Origin: Cereibacter changlensis JA139
Lineage (GTDB): Bacteria > Pseudomonadota > Alphaproteobacteria > Rhodobacterales > Rhodobacteraceae
Length of the DNA: 64,000 nt
Reading direction: 5' to 3'
Assembly (NCBI RefSeq): GCF_003034985.1
Contig: NZ_PZKG01000006.1
Location: forward strand, 1-64,000
In this document: one piece after another, positions 1-7,542 of the stretch
How positions within the stretch are numbered: position 1 is the stretch's first letter
Layout: each line of letters begins with the position of its first letter
Position numbers and translations under genes: made by a program
The notes under the pieces: model-generated
What the model was told of the DNA's origin: nothing
Databases searched by the model: none
What the model saw: the letters and a program-made list of their open reading frames with translations, nothing else

Positions 1-27
1 TCCGGTTCTTCCTGATGACGGCGACGG

Positions 28-75
28 CCCGCCCCGGGCTCCTGCTGCATTACAGAAGCAGGAGCCCGGGGCGGG
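28..75 (-). terminator. strong hairpin downstream of the permease gene
   Basis: A perfect 19-bp stem (28-46 paired with 57-75) closes a 10-nt loop, about 40 bases beyond the stop codon of the minus-strand gene ending at 114. There is no clear T-run on either side, so it may be a weak intrinsic terminator or an mRNA 3'-end stabiliser. Confidence 0.6.
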
Positions 76-113
76 GCAAGGCCGAACGCCCTGCCTCGCC
101 TCGTTCCGGCCCG

Positions 114-1127
114 TCACTCCCGGGGCAGGCCCTTGGAGAAGCGGTCCCAGTCAGTGATCACCGTCTCGGCGAAGGCCCGCCCCACGCGATAGGCATTTTC
201 GGTCGCAGGTCCAAAGCCGCCCGATTTCGCGGCGAGCGAGGCCGCGGTTTCCTGTCCCTCGGCGGCCCGGTCGAAGTTCGAGGCGGTCCGCAGCACCGCC
301 ACGCGGTCCATGTCCAGCCGTCCGGCCTCGGCTGCCCGCGACAGGGCGGTGAGCGTCGCGTTGTCCTCCATCTGGCTCATGCAGTAGTCGGCTGCTCCGT
401 CGGTCAACAGCCCGGCGTGATCGGCAACCTCCTGTGCGATGGTTGCGCCATGCCAATAGGTGTCAGCGGATACCGAGGCGCAGATCATCACCTGCGGAGC
501 AGCCTTGGCCGCATCCTGGGTGTAGGTGGCGCGGTACGCCGCCGCCTCGTCGCCATCGGCGAGTTCGACAGCCTTGGTCGCCTCGTAGGCGGCGGCGACC
601 AGCGCCGGGTTGAGCGTGAAGACCTCGGTGCCCGCGGCCCAGCCGGGCTTCTCTCCGGGAGTCTTCGCCCCCAGTTCGACGATCTGGCTGGTCCAGTCCA
701 CCGGCGCGTCGCGGCTGTCGATGCGGTGCACCAGCCCCGCATCCACGACGTGATCGGCCCATGCCGCCGAGCCGAGCGTGCCGTTCGCAGGGTCGACCCC
801 GGCGATGCCCGCGATCAGGACATAGGTTTGCGACAGATCCAGCTGGTCGGAGAACCCGACGGCCATGGCCGAACTGGCGGCGTTGGCATAGCCCATCGTC
901 GTGGTCATCACGCAGAGATCCGCGTTGCAGGACAGCGCGTTGAAGTCCTTCGGCAGGCCGGGGACGACGATCTTCTCGGGCAGGTCGATGTTCTTCAACC
1001 ACGGGGCCGCCTCGGCTTCGAACATCGCCATCACCAGAACCTTCGGCGCGAAGGCTTCGGCGGCGAGAGTCGGGGTGGCGGCGATCGCCGCCATTAGGGC
1101 CACGCCGCGTTTCAGGGTTTTCAGCAT
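114..1127 (-). CDS. purine nucleoside permease (NUP) family exported protein
   Basis: The 337-residue product resembles the NUP family, named from a Candida nucleoside permease; bacterial members look like periplasmic nucleoside-binding or phosphorylase-fold proteins. An N-terminal signal peptide (about residues 1-22, basic then hydrophobic, ending near TLAAEA) predicts export. The body carries family-like blocks: a VLVMAMFEAEA start, TTTMGYANAA, an IAGIAGVDP stretch, and a C-terminal segment with VLRTASNFDR. The ATG at 1127 was chosen over upstream in-frame codons because the signal peptide starts there and a GGAG lies about 10 bases upstream; a second ATG at 1130 is equally usable. The gene stands alone, followed by the hairpin at 28-75. 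Family assignment is fairly sure; the biochemical role is not. Confidence 0.75.
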   Translation of the reverse strand: MLKTLKRGVALMAAIAATPTLAAEAFAPKVLVMAMFEAEAAPWLKNIDLPEKIVVPGLPKDFNALSCNADLCVMTTTMGYANAASSAMAVGFSDQLDLSQTYVLIAGIAGVDPANGTLGSAAWADHVVDAGLVHRIDSRDAPVDWTSQIVELGAKTPGEKPGWAAGTEVFTLNPALVAAAYEATKAVELADGDEAAAYRATYTQDAAKAAPQVMICASVSADTYWHGATIAQEVADHAGLLTDGAADYCMSQMEDNATLTALSRAAEAGRLDMDRVAVLRTASNFDRAAEGQETAASLAAKSGGFGPATENAYRVGRAFAETVITDWDRFSKGLPRE

Positions 1128-1366
1128 CATCAGTCGGCTCCGGATCAAGGGGTGGGACGCGTCTAGCCCCGACGGCAGCCACATACCAGAGGAAGCGGCG
1201 CTGCGGCAGGCTTGAGACGATGCCGCTGCCGGAGGAAAGCGCAAGCTGCGGGAGTTTTCGGCAAGGGCGAGAGGCAGGCAGCCGCCTGGAACGACATCCC
1301 GCAGAGGGCACTGCAGCGCGGATCTGGCCGATACAGAGAACATACTGTTCTTGTCAGGAGTCGTTG

Positions 1367-1476
1367 CTATAGAGAGGCGGCCTCTGCGATCGCCTCTGCA
1401 TCCGCCATGTCGTTCTTCTGGTTCTTGACATAAGGCTTGACGAACTTCGGCGCGATCAGTCGCACGTCATGCCGGC
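1367..1476 (-). pseudogene. IS110-family transposase internal fragment
   Basis: Read on the minus strand this stretch encodes HDVRLIAPKFVKPYVKNQKN followed by DMADAEAIAEA, the characteristic N-terminal DEDD-domain block of IS110 transposases (compare the intact copy at 31750-32769, which has VRLMPPSYVKPYVKRGKTDASDAEAICEA). There is no start, and the frame closes soon after at 1367. The upstream side is cut exactly where the 17-bp inverted repeat at 1477 begins. It is a dead remnant of an element different from the intact copy. Confidence 0.8.
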
Positions 1477-1563
1477 TCTGATGATGTAACCGCCCCCCGA
1501 CGGCATCTGTGTGCCAAGGTGGGTCTGCTAGGATCCACAAAGGGGAGCGGTTACATCATCAGA
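1477..1563. repeat. 17-bp perfect inverted repeat around a 53-bp spacer
   Basis: TCTGATGATGTAACCGC at 1477-1493 is repeated in perfect inverse at 1547-1563. The left arm abuts the IS110 fragment. The pair could be terminal repeats of a lost IS collapsed around 53 bases, or a recombination scar. Confidence 0.6.
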
Positions 1564-1965
1564 ACCACGTCGATGGACAACGATCGGCAGGGCCAGAGAA
1601 TGCCCGCGGCCCGAGCGCCCTCATGATGCATCTCGCCGCCTATGGCATCCAGAAGCGCGGTCAGCTCTTCCATCATGTTCTCCGCGTATCCGCAGATGTG
1701 GAGGACCTAGACCGCTTCGAAGCAACAGCGAACCACAAGAACCTCAGCCGAATGATTGGACTGAAAGCTTACCGGCTAGGTCTAAAACCTCCGACCGATC
1801 GGGTTGTATTGGTCACGATCAGGATTTAGTACCAACCTTCATCCTGTCGAGAGCAACAGATCAGAAACAGCCCGCCACTCGGGACTTTTGCTTGATCGGA
1901 CCCCGCCGTCGCTCGACGCTACTCTTGGCAAGCCCCTGGACGCAGCGAGTCACGGCAAATGTCGG
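1564..1965. other. non-coding or degraded stretch, no recognised gene
   Basis: A plus-strand reading frame crosses 1509-1829 but its product matches nothing I recognise and no convincing ribosome site precedes it. Given the IS debris on its left, I read this as degraded mobile-element DNA. Confidence 0.4.
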
Positions 1966-2211
1966 CTATCGGACGCTGAAATCCGCGTCTAATGCAGCTT
2001 CAAGGAAGGCGGCGCGGGCCTCCTCATGATCCGTCTTGCCCTGCAGCGCAGCAAGGCTCGCATTGATCGCCCGCGAGATCCGGGGCGTCAGCGTATCCGG
2101 ACTTTTGAACGTGAGAACCTGCAGCGCTTCGAAGGCGGAGGAAACTGCGTCGGGGGAGCTTCGGCCACCAAGCTGAATGAAGACAGGCTTTCCCCATCTA
2201 GTCAGCGGCAT
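1966..2211 (-). CDS. DUF982 domain-containing protein
   Basis: The 81-residue protein has the layout of DUF982, a small family common in Rhizobiales and Rhodobacterales. A beta-rich start (PVFIQLGG) is followed by a helix with a conserved phenylalanine (SSAFEALQVL), then a central basic patch, and a C-terminal helix ALQGKTDHEEARAAFLEAALDADF, which is the signature ending of the family. A purine-rich GGGGTTGAT precedes the ATG. Members are often found on plasmids and near mobile DNA; their function is unknown. It appears to be monocistronic. Confidence 0.75.
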   Translation of the reverse strand: MPLTRWGKPVFIQLGGRSSPDAVSSAFEALQVLTFKSPDTLTPRISRAINASLAALQGKTDHEEARAAFLEAALDADFSVR

Positions 2212-2973
2212 ATCAACCCCAGTTGGCTAAGTGGATTTCAGGCCTCGGCTGAGGCCTTTGAGCACTGGCTGCTCCAGAGCAAGGTGCTGAAACCTGCGCG
2301 ACTAGCGTCCGGTTCCCATCCGATGGGAGTTTTCTGCGATGCAGAACCTCTCAGCCAGCCGGACAGGATCCTCAGGGAAGACAGCGCGTGGCGCTCCTGC
2401 CGGTCGTGGGAAGGTTTGAGCAGCTCTCCTCGCTGGGAAGCGCTCTGATCCTAGGCTTTGGGCGATGGGGTCGGCGGCATCGCTCTCTTCTTGGGGACGC
2501 GGAGGATTAGCGAGAGCGGCCCTGCCGGCGCGGCACTTAAGGCAGGAGGCCTTGATCCAGGTCTCAGGTTGGTTTTGGGTGAGCGCGGGGAGAGATCCAG
2601 GAAATCTCTCTCCCCGCGCTCGCCGCCTATCCGATTGCCGTGTCTGCATCCTCTAACGTGCTCGCGATGGCCGCGGTGGGTATGCGCACCTCAATCCAGC
2701 GGCTCCTGAGCCTCGGTCCCGTCGCCGCCGTCCTCGCCGACACGCTGTTCATCGCATTCTTCATCTTCGCTGGGCTGCGCTGGACCGGCATTTCTGACGG
2801 CGGGCAGCCCGGGGCAGGCGCTCGCGAACCCCTCTGCTTCGCGCTGGGGCGGAACTCTGGCTGCGCCTGCCTGACTTTTAGTCGCTGTCATCACCGCGGC
2901 AGGCAGGCTGTTCTGGGCCGCGCACCCGCCCGACGCCCGGGTGTCTCATCTAGGCCCGCCCCAGGAGGATCCC
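2212..2973. other. intergenic region with one strong hairpin
   Basis: No gene is recognised in this stretch of about 760 bases. Several frames are open on both strands, as expected at this GC content, but none matches a family. A plus-strand frame around 2667-2800 encodes a short hydrophobic segment (LGPVAAVLADTLFIAFFIFAGL) that might be a membrane-protein remnant. The notable structure is the hairpin at 2581-2621. Confidence 0.4.
2581..2621. repeat. 15-bp GC-rich hairpin of unknown role
   Basis: GAGCGCGGGGAGAGA (2581-2595) pairs perfectly with 2607-2621 across an 11-base loop. No recognised gene ends just before it on either strand and no T-run follows, so an ordinary terminator role is not supported. 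Confidence 0.5.
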
Positions 2974-4143
2974 ATGCCCGTTCTGCCCGCCCTCAACATG
3001 CGCTCCATCCCGAGCCGGATCATCCGCGGCGGCTCGTCCAAGGGGATCTACCTCGACCGCGCCGACCTGCCCGAGCCGGGGGCCGCCCGGGACGAGATCG
3101 TGCTGCGGGTCTTCGGCTCGCCCGACCGCCGGCAGATCGACGGGCTTGGAGGCGCCGACAAGCTGACCAGCAAGGTGGCGATCATGGGCGCGCCGACCCG
3201 GGCGGATTGCGACATCGACTATCTCTTCGGCCAGGTGAACACCGAGCTGCCCCGGGTCGACTGGAGGGCGAACTGCGGCAATCTTTCGGCCGGCGCGGCC
3301 CTCTACGGCGCGCTGACCGGGGCGGGGCGGATGGAGGGCGACCGGATGCAGGTCAACGTGCACCAGGTCAACACCGGCCGGCGGCTGGTGACCCATGTGC
3401 CGATGCGCGACGGCTTCCCGGCGGTCGAGGGCGATTTCGCCATTGGCGGCGTGCCGGGCACAGGCCCCCGGATCGACGTGGATTTCGGCGATTTTGCCGG
3501 CTCGGCGCTTGGCGGCTCGGTGCTGCCCACCGGCAATGCCATGGACAGGGTCGACATCCCGGGCATCGGCCTGCTGGAGGTCAGCGTGATCGACATGGCC
3601 AACCTGCTGTTCTTCGTCCGCGCCGGCGACATCGGCATGGATACCTCGGCCTCGATCTACGACATGCAGGCGGATCTGGCGCTGGTCGGGCGGCTGGAGG
3701 CGGTGCGCAAGGCGGTTTCGGCGCATATCGGCTTCATCGCCGGCCCGGATGCCGATCAGGAGCTGCGGGTCAGCACCAACCCGCTGATCTTCGCCGTGGC
3801 CCCGCCGCTCGCCTACGGCGCGACCAACGGCCAGGCGGTGGCGATGGACGACCATGATCTCTTCGCCCGCTCGCTGGCCCGCTACGAGTTCTCCAAGGCC
3901 TATCCGGGTTCGGGCGCCGCCGGAACCGCCGTGGCCGCCGGGATCCCCGGCACGCTGGTGCAGGAAGCCGTCGCCGGTCTTGGCCAGGCGCGCGGGATCT
4001 ACGACCTGCGGGTCGGCCATCCGGGCGGCGTGCTGCGCGTCGCCGCCGAGGTGTGCGCCGAGGCCGGCGGCATCGCCGTGCGCAAGGCGCTGATCGGCCG
4101 GACGGCGCGGCTGATCATGGAGGGAACCAGCTATTTCCGCTGA
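2974..4143 (+). CDS. PrpF-family isomerase (2-methylaconitate isomerase-like)
   Basis: The 389-residue protein belongs to the PrpF family, which has the diaminopimelate-epimerase fold. Known members isomerise 2-methylaconitate or aconitate, or tautomerise 4-oxalomesaconate (GalD). Visible family blocks are RGGSSKGIYL (residues 18-27), ADKLTSKVAIM, the NCGNLSAG loop, an NTGRR segment, and the C-terminal VGHPGGVLRVAAEV region. The ATG at 2974 follows a very strong AGGAGG. It opens a plus-strand run with the acyl-CoA dehydrogenase, acyl-CoA synthetase and crotonase/dehydrogenase genes, so its substrate is probably an unsaturated di- or tricarboxylate feeding a CoA-dependent pathway. No prpB, prpC or prpD-type methylcitrate genes sit directly beside it, so a plain methylcitrate role is unlikely. 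Confidence 0.85.
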   Translation: MPVLPALNMRSIPSRIIRGGSSKGIYLDRADLPEPGAARDEIVLRVFGSPDRRQIDGLGGADKLTSKVAIMGAPTRADCDIDYLFGQVNTELPRVDWRANCGNLSAGAALYGALTGAGRMEGDRMQVNVHQVNTGRRLVTHVPMRDGFPAVEGDFAIGGVPGTGPRIDVDFGDFAGSALGGSVLPTGNAMDRVDIPGIGLLEVSVIDMANLLFFVRAGDIGMDTSASIYDMQADLALVGRLEAVRKAVSAHIGFIAGPDADQELRVSTNPLIFAVAPPLAYGATNGQAVAMDDHDLFARSLARYEFSKAYPGSGAAGTAVAAGIPGTLVQEAVAGLGQARGIYDLRVGHPGGVLRVAAEVCAEAGGIAVRKALIGRTARLIMEGTSYFR

Positions 4144-4307
4144 GGGTCGCGGCGGGCGCAGGTGATCCACCCTAACCTGCGCTTCGATTGAATGCGGAAT
4201 GCCGGCGCTTGCATAACCGCAGATCACCAATCCCTGACCTTCGCGAAGTTGCCCCCCCGGCGGGCTGTGGCAGAACGGGGATAGCGGAATGGAAGGGGAG
4301 ATCACCG

Positions 4308-5453
4308 ATGTTTAGCGCATTGACCGAGGAGCAGCGCGGGCTTGTCGATTCCGTGGCGCGTTTCGCCCAGAGCGAGCTGGCGCCGGGAGCGCTGGAGCGG
4401 GCGCATTCGCGGGAATACCCTTGGGACGTGGCGCGGAAACTATCGGACATGGGCCTCCTCGGCATCACCATGAAGGAGGAGGACGGCGGCATCGGCGGCA
4501 CGCTGATGGACGCGGTGCTGGCAATCCAGACCATCGCCCTCTCCTGCCCGAAAAGCGCCGATGTGGTGCAGGCCGGCAATTTCGGCCCGATCCGCACCTT
4601 CGTGGAATACGCCTCGCCCGAGCAGAAGGAGCGCTGGCTCGCCGACCTGCTGGCGGGCCGGATGCTGATCTCGCTCGGCATGAGCGAGCCGGATGCCGGG
4701 TCGGCCGTCACTGAGTTGAAGACCAGTGCGCGCGAGGATGGCGACCACTATGTCATCAACGGTTCCAAGGTGTTCTCGACCCATTCGCCGGAGGCGGGGC
4801 TATTCCTGATCTACCTGCGCTTCGGCCCCGGGGTGGGCGGCATCGGTTCGGTGCTCGTCGAGCGCGACACCCCCGGCTTCACCATCGGCCAGCGGGCTGG
4901 CTTCATGAGCGGTGAGGAATGGTGCCCGCTGTATTTCGAAGACTGCCGCATCCCGAAGACCAACGTGCTGCTGGGGCCGGGCGGCTTCAAGAAGCAGATC
5001 TCGGGCTTCAACGTCGAGCGGCTGGGCAATGCCTCGCGCGCTCTGGCGCTGGGGCGCTACGCCTTCGAGACCGCGCGACGCCACGCGCTGGACCGCAAGC
5101 AGTTCGGTCGCCCGCTTTGCGAATTCCAGGGCCTGCAATGGAAATTCGCCGAGATGGCGATGAAGCTGGAGGCGGCGCAGATGTTCCTGCACCGGGCCGC
5201 GTCGGTGCCGGAGGGCCAGCTTCCCTCGGCCAATGACACGGCCATGGCCAAGCTGGCCTGCAACCAGGCGGGCTGGGACGTATCGAACGAGGCGATGCAG
5301 GTGATGGGCGGCTACGGCTATTCGACCGAAAGTCTGGTGGAGTATTGCGTGAAGCGCACCCGGGGCTGGATGATCGCCGGCGGCTCCATCGAGATGCTGA
5401 AAAACCGGATCGCCGAACACGTCTTCGACCGCCGCTTCAACCAGCGCGCCTGA
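4308..5453 (+). CDS. acyl-CoA dehydrogenase family protein
   Basis: The 381-residue flavoprotein has the full acyl-CoA dehydrogenase layout: an N-terminal helical domain, a middle beta domain with the GMSEPDAGSAVTELKTSA block for FAD and substrate, and a C-terminal helical domain with RKQFGRPLCEFQGLQWKFAEM and QVMGGYGYSTE. The start at 4308 has GGGGAG about 9 bases upstream. At the position where many family members have the catalytic glutamate (Y-E-G-T) this protein reads I-A-G-G-S (residue 357 is Ala). Several subfamilies place the base elsewhere, so this does not prove inactivity. It is followed 10 bases later by the acyl-CoA synthetase gene, and should oxidise the CoA ester that enzyme makes. 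Confidence 0.88.
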   Translation: MFSALTEEQRGLVDSVARFAQSELAPGALERAHSREYPWDVARKLSDMGLLGITMKEEDGGIGGTLMDAVLAIQTIALSCPKSADVVQAGNFGPIRTFVEYASPEQKERWLADLLAGRMLISLGMSEPDAGSAVTELKTSAREDGDHYVINGSKVFSTHSPEAGLFLIYLRFGPGVGGIGSVLVERDTPGFTIGQRAGFMSGEEWCPLYFEDCRIPKTNVLLGPGGFKKQISGFNVERLGNASRALALGRYAFETARRHALDRKQFGRPLCEFQGLQWKFAEMAMKLEAAQMFLHRAASVPEGQLPSANDTAMAKLACNQAGWDVSNEAMQVMGGYGYSTESLVEYCVKRTRGWMIAGGSIEMLKNRIAEHVFDRRFNQRA

Positions 5454-5463
5454 GGGAGAGCAG

Positions 5464-7542
5464 ATGACTTCCGATTGGACCAGGGCGTTGCTGACGCCGC
5501 AATGTGTGGCGCTTGTCGGCGTCTCGGACGATCCCGCCAAGACCGCCGGGCGGCCGCTGCAATTCCTGCGGCGCAGCGGTTTCGCCGGCGAGGTGATGCT
5601 GGTCAACCCGCGCCGCGACTCCGTGCAGGGCGAGAAGGCCTGGCCTTCGCTCGCCGCGCTGCCGGAACGGCCGGACCATGTCTTCCTGCTGACCGACGCC
5701 GAGAAGGCGCTGGACAGTCTCGAGGAGTGCCAGCGGCTCGGCGTGCCGGTGGCGACGATGCTGTCCTCCGGCTTTGCCGAGGCCGGCGAGAAGGGCGCGG
5801 CCAACGAGGCGCGGCTCGCCGAAATCCTGTCGCGCGGCGGGATGCGGCTGGTCGGGCCCTCCAGCATCGGCGTGGTGAACCTGCACAACGGGCTGACCCT
5901 GACCGCGAACGCCGCCTTCGCCGAGCCGGACCTGCCGAAGGGTGGGATATTCGTCGGCTCGCATTCCGGCAGCCTGATCGGGGCGCTGGTCTCGCGCGGC
6001 AAGCGCAAGGGCATCGGCTTCGCCGGGCTGGTGTCGGTAGGGGCCGAGACCGACCTGTCGATCGGCGAGATCTGCGCCGCGACGTTGGATGACCCCTCGG
6101 TCACTAGCTACATGCTGTTCCTCGAAACCCTGCGCCACGCCGAGGCGCTGCGCGCGTTCGCGCTGGAAGCGGCGGCGCGCGGCAAGCCGGTCGCGGCCTA
6201 CAAGCTGGGCCGGTCGGATGAGGCGGCGGAGCTGGCCGTCTCGCACACCGGCTCGCTGGCCGGGGCCGACGAGGTGGCGGATGTCTTCCTGCGCGCCTGC
6301 GGCATCGCCCGGGTGGAAAGCTTCGAGGGGCTGATCGAGGTCATGCCCCTGCTGGAACGGCTGCCCGCGGCGGCGCAATCGCGGCGCGGCCGCGTCGGCG
6401 TGGTGACGACGACCGGCGGCGGGGCGGCGATGGCGGTAGACCAGATGGCGTTGCGCGGCGTGGATGTGGTTCCGGCCAGCGCGGCGACCCGGGCGAAGCT
6501 GCGCGACAGCGGCATCGATCCAGGCCATGGCCGGATCATCGATCTGACGCTGGCGGGCACCCGCTATGACGTGATGAAGACCACGCTCGACATCCTGCGC
6601 GCCGCCCCGGAGTTCGATCTGTTGCTGGCCAGCGTCGGTTCCTCGGCGCGTTTCAACCCCGAGCTTGCGGTGCAGCCCGCCATCGACGCGGCGGCGGGGC
6701 CGGGCCATCCGCTGGCGGTGTTTCTTGTGCCGGACGCGCCCGATGCGGCGCAGCTGCTGGCGCGTTCGGGCGTGCCGGCCTTCCAGTTTCCCGAGACTTG
6801 CGGCGACGCCGTCGCCGCCGCCCTGCACCGCCGCCTGCCGCAGCGCGACCTGCCGCTGGACGCCGAAGCCGGCGCGGCGGAGAGCCGGGTGCTCGACGAG
6901 GCACAATCCTACGCGCTGCTTTCCGGGGCCGGCCTGACGGTCGCGCCGCATCTGGTGCTGGAGGTCGGTCAGCCGCTGCCGGAGCTGCCCTTCGCCTATC
7001 CGGTTGTCGCCAAGGTGCTGGACGCGGCCATCCCGCACAAGACCGATGCCGGCGGCGTGGTGCTGGGCATCCGCGACGCGCAGGAACTGGAGGCGGCGAT
7101 CGCCGGCGTCGGCGAACGCGTGGCCGAGCGGATGGCGGGCCACAGGGTGACCCGCATCCTGGTGCAGCAGATGACCAGGGGTCTGGGCGAGGTGCTGCTC
7201 GGCTTCCGCCGCGACCCGCAGGTCGGCCCGGTCGTGGTGCTGGCGGCGGGAGGCATACACACCGAGATCTATCGCGACAGCATCCTGCGTCTCGCCCCGG
7301 TCGATCTCGCGGGGGCGTTCGAGATGATCGCCGAGCTGAAGTCGGCGCGGATATTCGAGGGTTTCCGCGGCGCGCCGAAGGGCGATCTCGCGGCGCTGGC
7401 CGAGGCTATAGTCGCGTTCTCCGGTCTCGGGGCGACGCAGGGCGCAAGGGTGGAAGAGGCGGAGATCAATCCGCTGTTCGTCCTGCCCGAGGGGCAGGGG
7501 ATTATGGCAATTGACGGTCTGGCAAGGGTGAGCGGAACATGA
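5464..7542 (+). CDS. ADP-forming acyl-CoA synthetase (acetate-CoA ligase family)
   Basis: The 692-residue single chain joins the alpha and beta parts of NDP-forming acyl-CoA synthetases. It has an N-terminal CoA-binding Rossmann domain (residues about 10-125), two flavodoxin-like subdomains (about 150-290 and 300-440), and a C-terminal ATP-grasp domain (about 470-690, with PVVAKVLDAAIPHKTDAGGV and EVLLGFRRDPQVGPVVVLAAGG). His261 in VSHTGSLAG is the expected phosphohistidine. The family activates carboxylic acids to CoA esters with ATP giving ADP. It overlaps the next gene by 4 bases (ATGA), implying translational coupling. A paralogue of the same architecture sits at 21280-23364. The acid it activates cannot be read from sequence. 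Confidence 0.88.
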   Translation: MTSDWTRALLTPQCVALVGVSDDPAKTAGRPLQFLRRSGFAGEVMLVNPRRDSVQGEKAWPSLAALPERPDHVFLLTDAEKALDSLEECQRLGVPVATMLSSGFAEAGEKGAANEARLAEILSRGGMRLVGPSSIGVVNLHNGLTLTANAAFAEPDLPKGGIFVGSHSGSLIGALVSRGKRKGIGFAGLVSVGAETDLSIGEICAATLDDPSVTSYMLFLETLRHAEALRAFALEAAARGKPVAAYKLGRSDEAAELAVSHTGSLAGADEVADVFLRACGIARVESFEGLIEVMPLLERLPAAAQSRRGRVGVVTTTGGGAAMAVDQMALRGVDVVPASAATRAKLRDSGIDPGHGRIIDLTLAGTRYDVMKTTLDILRAAPEFDLLLASVGSSARFNPELAVQPAIDAAAGPGHPLAVFLVPDAPDAAQLLARSGVPAFQFPETCGDAVAAALHRRLPQRDLPLDAEAGAAESRVLDEAQSYALLSGAGLTVAPHLVLEVGQPLPELPFAYPVVAKVLDAAIPHKTDAGGVVLGIRDAQELEAAIAGVGERVAERMAGHRVTRILVQQMTRGLGEVLLGFRRDPQVGPVVVLAAGGIHTEIYRDSILRLAPVDLAGAFEMIAELKSARIFEGFRGAPKGDLAALAEAIVAFSGLGATQGARVEEAEINPLFVLPEGQGIMAIDGLARVSGT

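Noticed and set aside
15-1097. Long plus-strand frame opposite the NUP-family gene
   Set aside because: It is a GC-driven shadow of the minus-strand gene, with low-complexity His/Arg/Gly product and no domain.
2640-3857. Plus-strand 405-residue frame overlapping PrpF in another frame
   Set aside because: Most of it is a frame-shifted reading of prpF DNA rich in Arg, Gly and Pro; only the first 50 residues lie outside and show no family match.
2950-4305. Long minus-strand frame opposite PrpF
   Set aside because: The PrpF frame on the other strand has all family motifs and an AGGAGG start; the opposite product is compositionally odd and motif-free.
5437-7260. 607-residue minus-strand frame opposite the acyl-CoA synthetase
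   Set aside because: It is His/Gln/Arg-rich shadow coding with no recognisable fold.
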